8,517 nucleotides of DNA, taken from the NCBI GenBank assembly GCA_019090765.1, contig JAHRVJ010000080.1, positions 1 through 8,517 on the forward strand, in the 5' to 3' direction. Positions 5,853 to 8,517 of the stretch are shown here, piece by piece (position 1 is the stretch's first letter; every line of letters starts with the position of its first letter). This DNA is from Ilumatobacteraceae bacterium (GTDB taxonomy: Bacteria; Actinomycetota; Acidimicrobiia; Acidimicrobiales; Ilumatobacteraceae). Below the pieces are notes generated by a model. The model did not search any database. It was not told the origin of the DNA and saw only the letters and a list, made by a program, of their open reading frames with translations. A program made the translations under genes and the position numbers.

Positions 5853-7979
5853 TCAACCTTTGGAGAGAAACTCCTCATCGGATTCGCTGAACATCAGCGC
5901 CAGTTCGTCGGCAAGATCGGAGTGACGAACCAGTCCAGGGTCGTCGTCAACAATCTCGAACGCGGCTTCCCGGGCCAGCCCGACCAATTTGCGATCACGG
6001 CGCAGCGAGGCCAGCCTCAGGTCGCTCCGACCCTTCTGCGCTGTCGACATCAAGGTCCCCTCTCCACGTAGGTCGAGGTCGACCTCGGCAAGTTCGAAAC
6101 CGTCAGTTGTTGCCACCAATGCCTCGACCCGCGGATTTCCTTCGGCCTCCTCGTCTTGCTGTGTCACCAGCCAACACTTCGATGCATGCTCGCCACGACC
6201 CACCCGGCCACGCAACTGATGGAGCTGAGCAATGCCAAATCGATCGGCATCGAGAATCACCATCACGGTGGCGTTGGGAACGTCGACACCGACCTCGATC
6301 ACGGTGGTGGCTACCAACACATCAAGTTCCCCTGCCCGGAAAGAGTCCATCGTCGTTTCCTTTTCCGCAGGTGACAGCCGGCCATGCAACAGTCCGAGCC
6401 GCAGGCCCTTTAGCTCGTCGTGCGCCAGCCGCTCGAACGTTTCCTCCGCCGACGCCACCTCAAGCTTCTCGCTCTCTCCGATTAGGGGACACACGACGTA
6501 CGCCTGACGACCCGCGGCCACCTCCTCACGTACATCGGCCCAGACGCCCGTTTCCATCAGCGGCCCGTCAGCCCAGTGAGTGGTAATCGGTGTCCGGCCG
6601 GGCGGGAGTTCGTCAAGAACGCTCACATCAAGGTCCCCGTACACGGTCATTGCCGCCGTCCGAGGTATTGGCGTTGCCGTCATCACCAACATGTCAGGAA
6701 CGACGCCATCGGTTTTGGCTCGCAGCGCGGCTCGCTGTTCGACACCGAATCGATGCTGCTCGTCGACCACGACAGCGCCGAGGCTCGAATAGTCGACGGC
6801 ATCCTGAATCAGTGCATGGGTGCCGATCACGATGTCGATCGACCCATCGGCCAACCCCGCGATCACCTCCTTACGATCGCTTCCGGTAACGCGATTGGTG
6901 AGCAGCTCAACCCGCAGCGGCCGATCACCGAAGAGATTGTTCGGGTCGGGCACGCTGACACCGTCGAGAAGCACCTTCACTCCCGTTGCGTGCTGCTCCG
7001 CAAGTACCTCGGTGGGGGCCATCAGTGCGGCCTGGTGACCGCCCTGCACGGCAGCCAACATCATGGCGACAGCGAGAACGGTCTTACCCGAACCAACATC
7101 GCCCTGCAGCAACCGATGCATCGGGTGAGCGGCGGCGAGGTCATTGTTGATCTCGGCGATCACACGCTCTTGGGCGCCGGTAAGCGAGTGCGGAAACGCT
7201 GCGTAGAAACGATCGACGAGATCACCCCCGACATCATGGGCAATGCCGCTTTGCTCACGTTCCATCGTTCGTTTACGCAGCACGAGCACTAGCTGCACGC
7301 GCAATAGTTCATCGAAGGCCAAGCGTCTGCGCGCCATTTCTTTGTCACCGATGCTGTCGGGCAAGTGGATGTTCGTCAGCGCATCGAAGCGGCTGACAAG
7401 TCCGAGCCGTGCGGACACCGTTGCCGGAAGTGAATCCACAATCCCCCGGTCACGACATCGGCGGAGTGCCTCCTCCACCCAACCGGCCATCTCCCAGGTA
7501 TTGATACGCGCTTTTTCGCTCTGCGAATAGATAGGGACGATCCGGCCCGTGCGGTCCCCGATCAGGTCAACTACAGGATTCGACATCTGGAGTCCACCGC
7601 GGTAGATATCGGCCTTACCAAAAAGAGCGATATGCAATCCCTCACGGAGCTGGCGTTCGCGCCAGGGCTGGTTGAAGAACACCAGGTCCATCCGCCCAGA
7701 CCCATCACCGACGTTGACGTTGACCATCGTGCGACGGTTCCGGGTTGTGCGCTTGGTAACCGATCTAACGGTTACAAGCACGAGCGCCTCTTCCCCAGGA
7801 ACAAGGTCAGCGAGACGAGCCTCATTGGTTCGGTCGACCCACCGGCGGGGGTAGGTGGTCAGCAGTTCGAGGAGGTTGGTGATTCCGACCGCAGCGAGGG
7901 AGGCCTGCTTCTTTTCGCCGACACCGCGCAGCCGTTCAACGCCGATGTCGGCCAGTTCGCGGAAAGCGATTGCTGTCAC
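5853..7979 (-). CDS. recG: ATP-dependent DNA helicase RecG
   Basis: Superfamily 2 helicase that remodels stalled forks and branches Holliday junctions. The 708-residue protein is full length. It contains an N-terminal helix-hairpin-helix-like start (GVERLRGVGEKK, 13-24), the OB-fold wedge domain (about 60-140) with VNVGDGSGRMDLVFFNQPW, and the helicase core: GDVGSGKT Walker A at 293-300, PTEVLAEQH at 322-330, DEQH motif II at 406-409, MTATPIPRT at 433-441, HGRLSPAEK at 532-540, ATTVIEVGVDVP at 557-568 and QLRGRVGRG at 588-596. The RecG-specific tail DLDLRGEGTLMSTAQKGRSD follows at 634-653. The start is a GTG at 7979 overlapping the fakA stop as GTGA, with GGAG 4 nt upstream, so the two are probably translationally coupled. 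The same order (DAK2 gene, then recG) is common in actinobacteria and Firmicutes. Confidence 0.97.
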   Translation of the reverse strand: MTAIAFRELADIGVERLRGVGEKKQASLAAVGITNLLELLTTYPRRWVDRTNEARLADLVPGEEALVLVTVRSVTKRTTRNRRTMVNVNVGDGSGRMDLVFFNQPWRERQLREGLHIALFGKADIYRGGLQMSNPVVDLIGDRTGRIVPIYSQSEKARINTWEMAGWVEEALRRCRDRGIVDSLPATVSARLGLVSRFDALTNIHLPDSIGDKEMARRRLAFDELLRVQLVLVLRKRTMEREQSGIAHDVGGDLVDRFYAAFPHSLTGAQERVIAEINNDLAAAHPMHRLLQGDVGSGKTVLAVAMMLAAVQGGHQAALMAPTEVLAEQHATGVKVLLDGVSVPDPNNLFGDRPLRVELLTNRVTGSDRKEVIAGLADGSIDIVIGTHALIQDAVDYSSLGAVVVDEQHRFGVEQRAALRAKTDGVVPDMLVMTATPIPRTAAMTVYGDLDVSVLDELPPGRTPITTHWADGPLMETGVWADVREEVAAGRQAYVVCPLIGESEKLEVASAEETFERLAHDELKGLRLGLLHGRLSPAEKETTMDSFRAGELDVLVATTVIEVGVDVPNATVMVILDADRFGIAQLHQLRGRVGRGEHASKCWLVTQQDEEAEGNPRVEALVATTDGFELAEVDLDLRGEGTLMSTAQKGRSDLRLASLRRDRKLVGLAREAAFEIVDDDPGLVRHSDLADELALMFSESDEEFLSKG

Positions 7980-8517
7980 TCGACTCCGAACAAGTACGGG
8001 TACAACGGTTGGGCACCGCTGTGAACCTCAGTTTCGACGTCGCCATGGTTGTCGCGCAACCAACCTTCGATCGCCGCGGTTGTTTCGGCGGTGGCGTCCT
8101 CGCCCGTGATCACTGTGACCAACTCTGCGGTGCCGCCGACAATCTGACCAAGCAACGCCAGTGCGGCTCCCTCAAGAGTGGAATCGATCGACACGATGCC
8201 TTCATCTCCGGTCAACCCAATCCAATCGTCCTTAGCCACTTCACCAGCATCGGTTGTAGTTGCGCGCACAGACTGGGTGATCTCCCCGGTGATCACCGAA
8301 TCGGCTGCCAACACCATCTCCTCGCCGTTCTCGCTGGCACGGGCCTCGGGGTCATACACCACCAGCGCCGCAAGAGCTTCAGGCATCGAGCGCGTTGGCA
8401 CGACTACGACGGTCTTGTCGGTCAAGGAATCGATCTGCTTGGCGACCGGAATGATGTTCTTGTTGTTCGGCAAGATCACGACTTCGTCAGCGTTGACCCG
8501 CGTAACCGTGTCAAGTA
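7976..8517 (-). CDS. fakA: FakA-type fatty acid kinase (DAK2-domain protein), C-terminal 179 residues
   Basis: FakA phosphorylates fatty acids presented by FakB to give acyl-phosphate, which feeds PlsY/PlsX. Only the C-terminal part is present; the ATP-binding DAK2 domain lies beyond the right edge. The visible piece starts LDTVTRVNADEVVILPNNKN, shows PTRSMPEALAALVVYDPEA, TGEITQSVRATTTDAG, DWIGLTGDEGIVSID and VITGEDATAETTAAIE, and ends QPLYPYLFGVE. These are the landmarks of the FakA/YloV middle and C-terminal domains in the usual order. The frame is open to the edge. Its TGA overlaps the recG GTG by 4 nt. Because the kinase domain is unseen, activity cannot be judged, and annotation as a DAK2-domain protein of unknown substrate would also be fair. 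Confidence 0.9.
   Translation of the reverse strand, partial: LDTVTRVNADEVVILPNNKNIIPVAKQIDSLTDKTVVVVPTRSMPEALAALVVYDPEARASENGEEMVLAADSVITGEITQSVRATTTDAGEVAKDDWIGLTGDEGIVSIDSTLEGAALALLGQIVGGTAELVTVITGEDATAETTAAIEGWLRDNHGDVETEVHSGAQPLYPYLFGVE

Noticed and set aside
6576..7292. Plus-strand open frame of 238 codons opposite recG
   Set aside because: It is fully inside recG, whose helicase motifs cover the same bases; its His/Arg-rich translation resembles no family.
1..8517. Mobile elements, CRISPR arrays, tRNA/rRNA genes, prophage or defence genes
   Set aside because: No terminal inverted repeats, transposase or integrase motifs, regularly spaced repeats or RNA-gene sequences were seen; conserved housekeeping genes account for almost all of the window.

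Overview
The window carries a conserved bacterial housekeeping block. All large genes lie on the minus strand, so it reads right to left. Gene order, moderately high GC, frequent GTG starts and a SepIVA/DivIVA-type protein next to coaD point to an actinomycetote. The short Cys4 form of ribosomal protein bL32 and the style of the acyl carrier protein suggest an Acidimicrobiia-like lineage. That placement is inference from gene content and remembered family sequences, not from a database search.

Layout in transcription order (right to left): the C-terminal 179 residues of a FakA/DAK2-type fatty acid kinase (cut by the right edge); recG, overlapping fakA by GTGA; a small plus-strand gene for a 63-residue Cys4 protein, wedged between recG and rsmD; rsmD (16S rRNA m2G966 methyltransferase); coaD (phosphopantetheine adenylyltransferase); a compact SepIVA/DivIVA-like coiled-coil protein; a DUF177/YceD protein; rpmF (bL32, only 59 residues); plsX; acpP; rnc; and mutM/fpg (252 residues seen, cut by the left edge just as its zinc finger begins).

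The genes fall into a few themes. Lipid supply: CoaD makes the CoA precursor from which the ACP prosthetic group is derived, FakA and PlsX both yield acyl-phosphate, and AcpP carries the acyl chains. Ribosome and RNA: RsmD, DUF177, bL32 and RNase III. DNA repair: RecG and MutM. Division: the SepIVA-like protein. Spacing is tight (4-nt overlap at fakA/recG, 19 nt at rsmD/coaD, 7 nt at coaD/sepIVA-like, 20 nt at rpmF/plsX). Larger gaps (143 nt before rpmF, 66 nt before acpP, 69 nt in the divergent rsmD region) are the likeliest places for internal promoters. No gene-free stretch reaches 300 bases.

I found no phage, transposon, CRISPR array, rRNA/tRNA or defence system. The points most worth a second look are the small divergent Cys4 gene, a 23-codon ORF with a strong Shine-Dalgarno that ends in TGATG on the mutM start, the compact SepIVA-like protein with acidic tails, and -10-like hexamers placed for leaderless translation at rsmD, the Cys4 gene and acpP.
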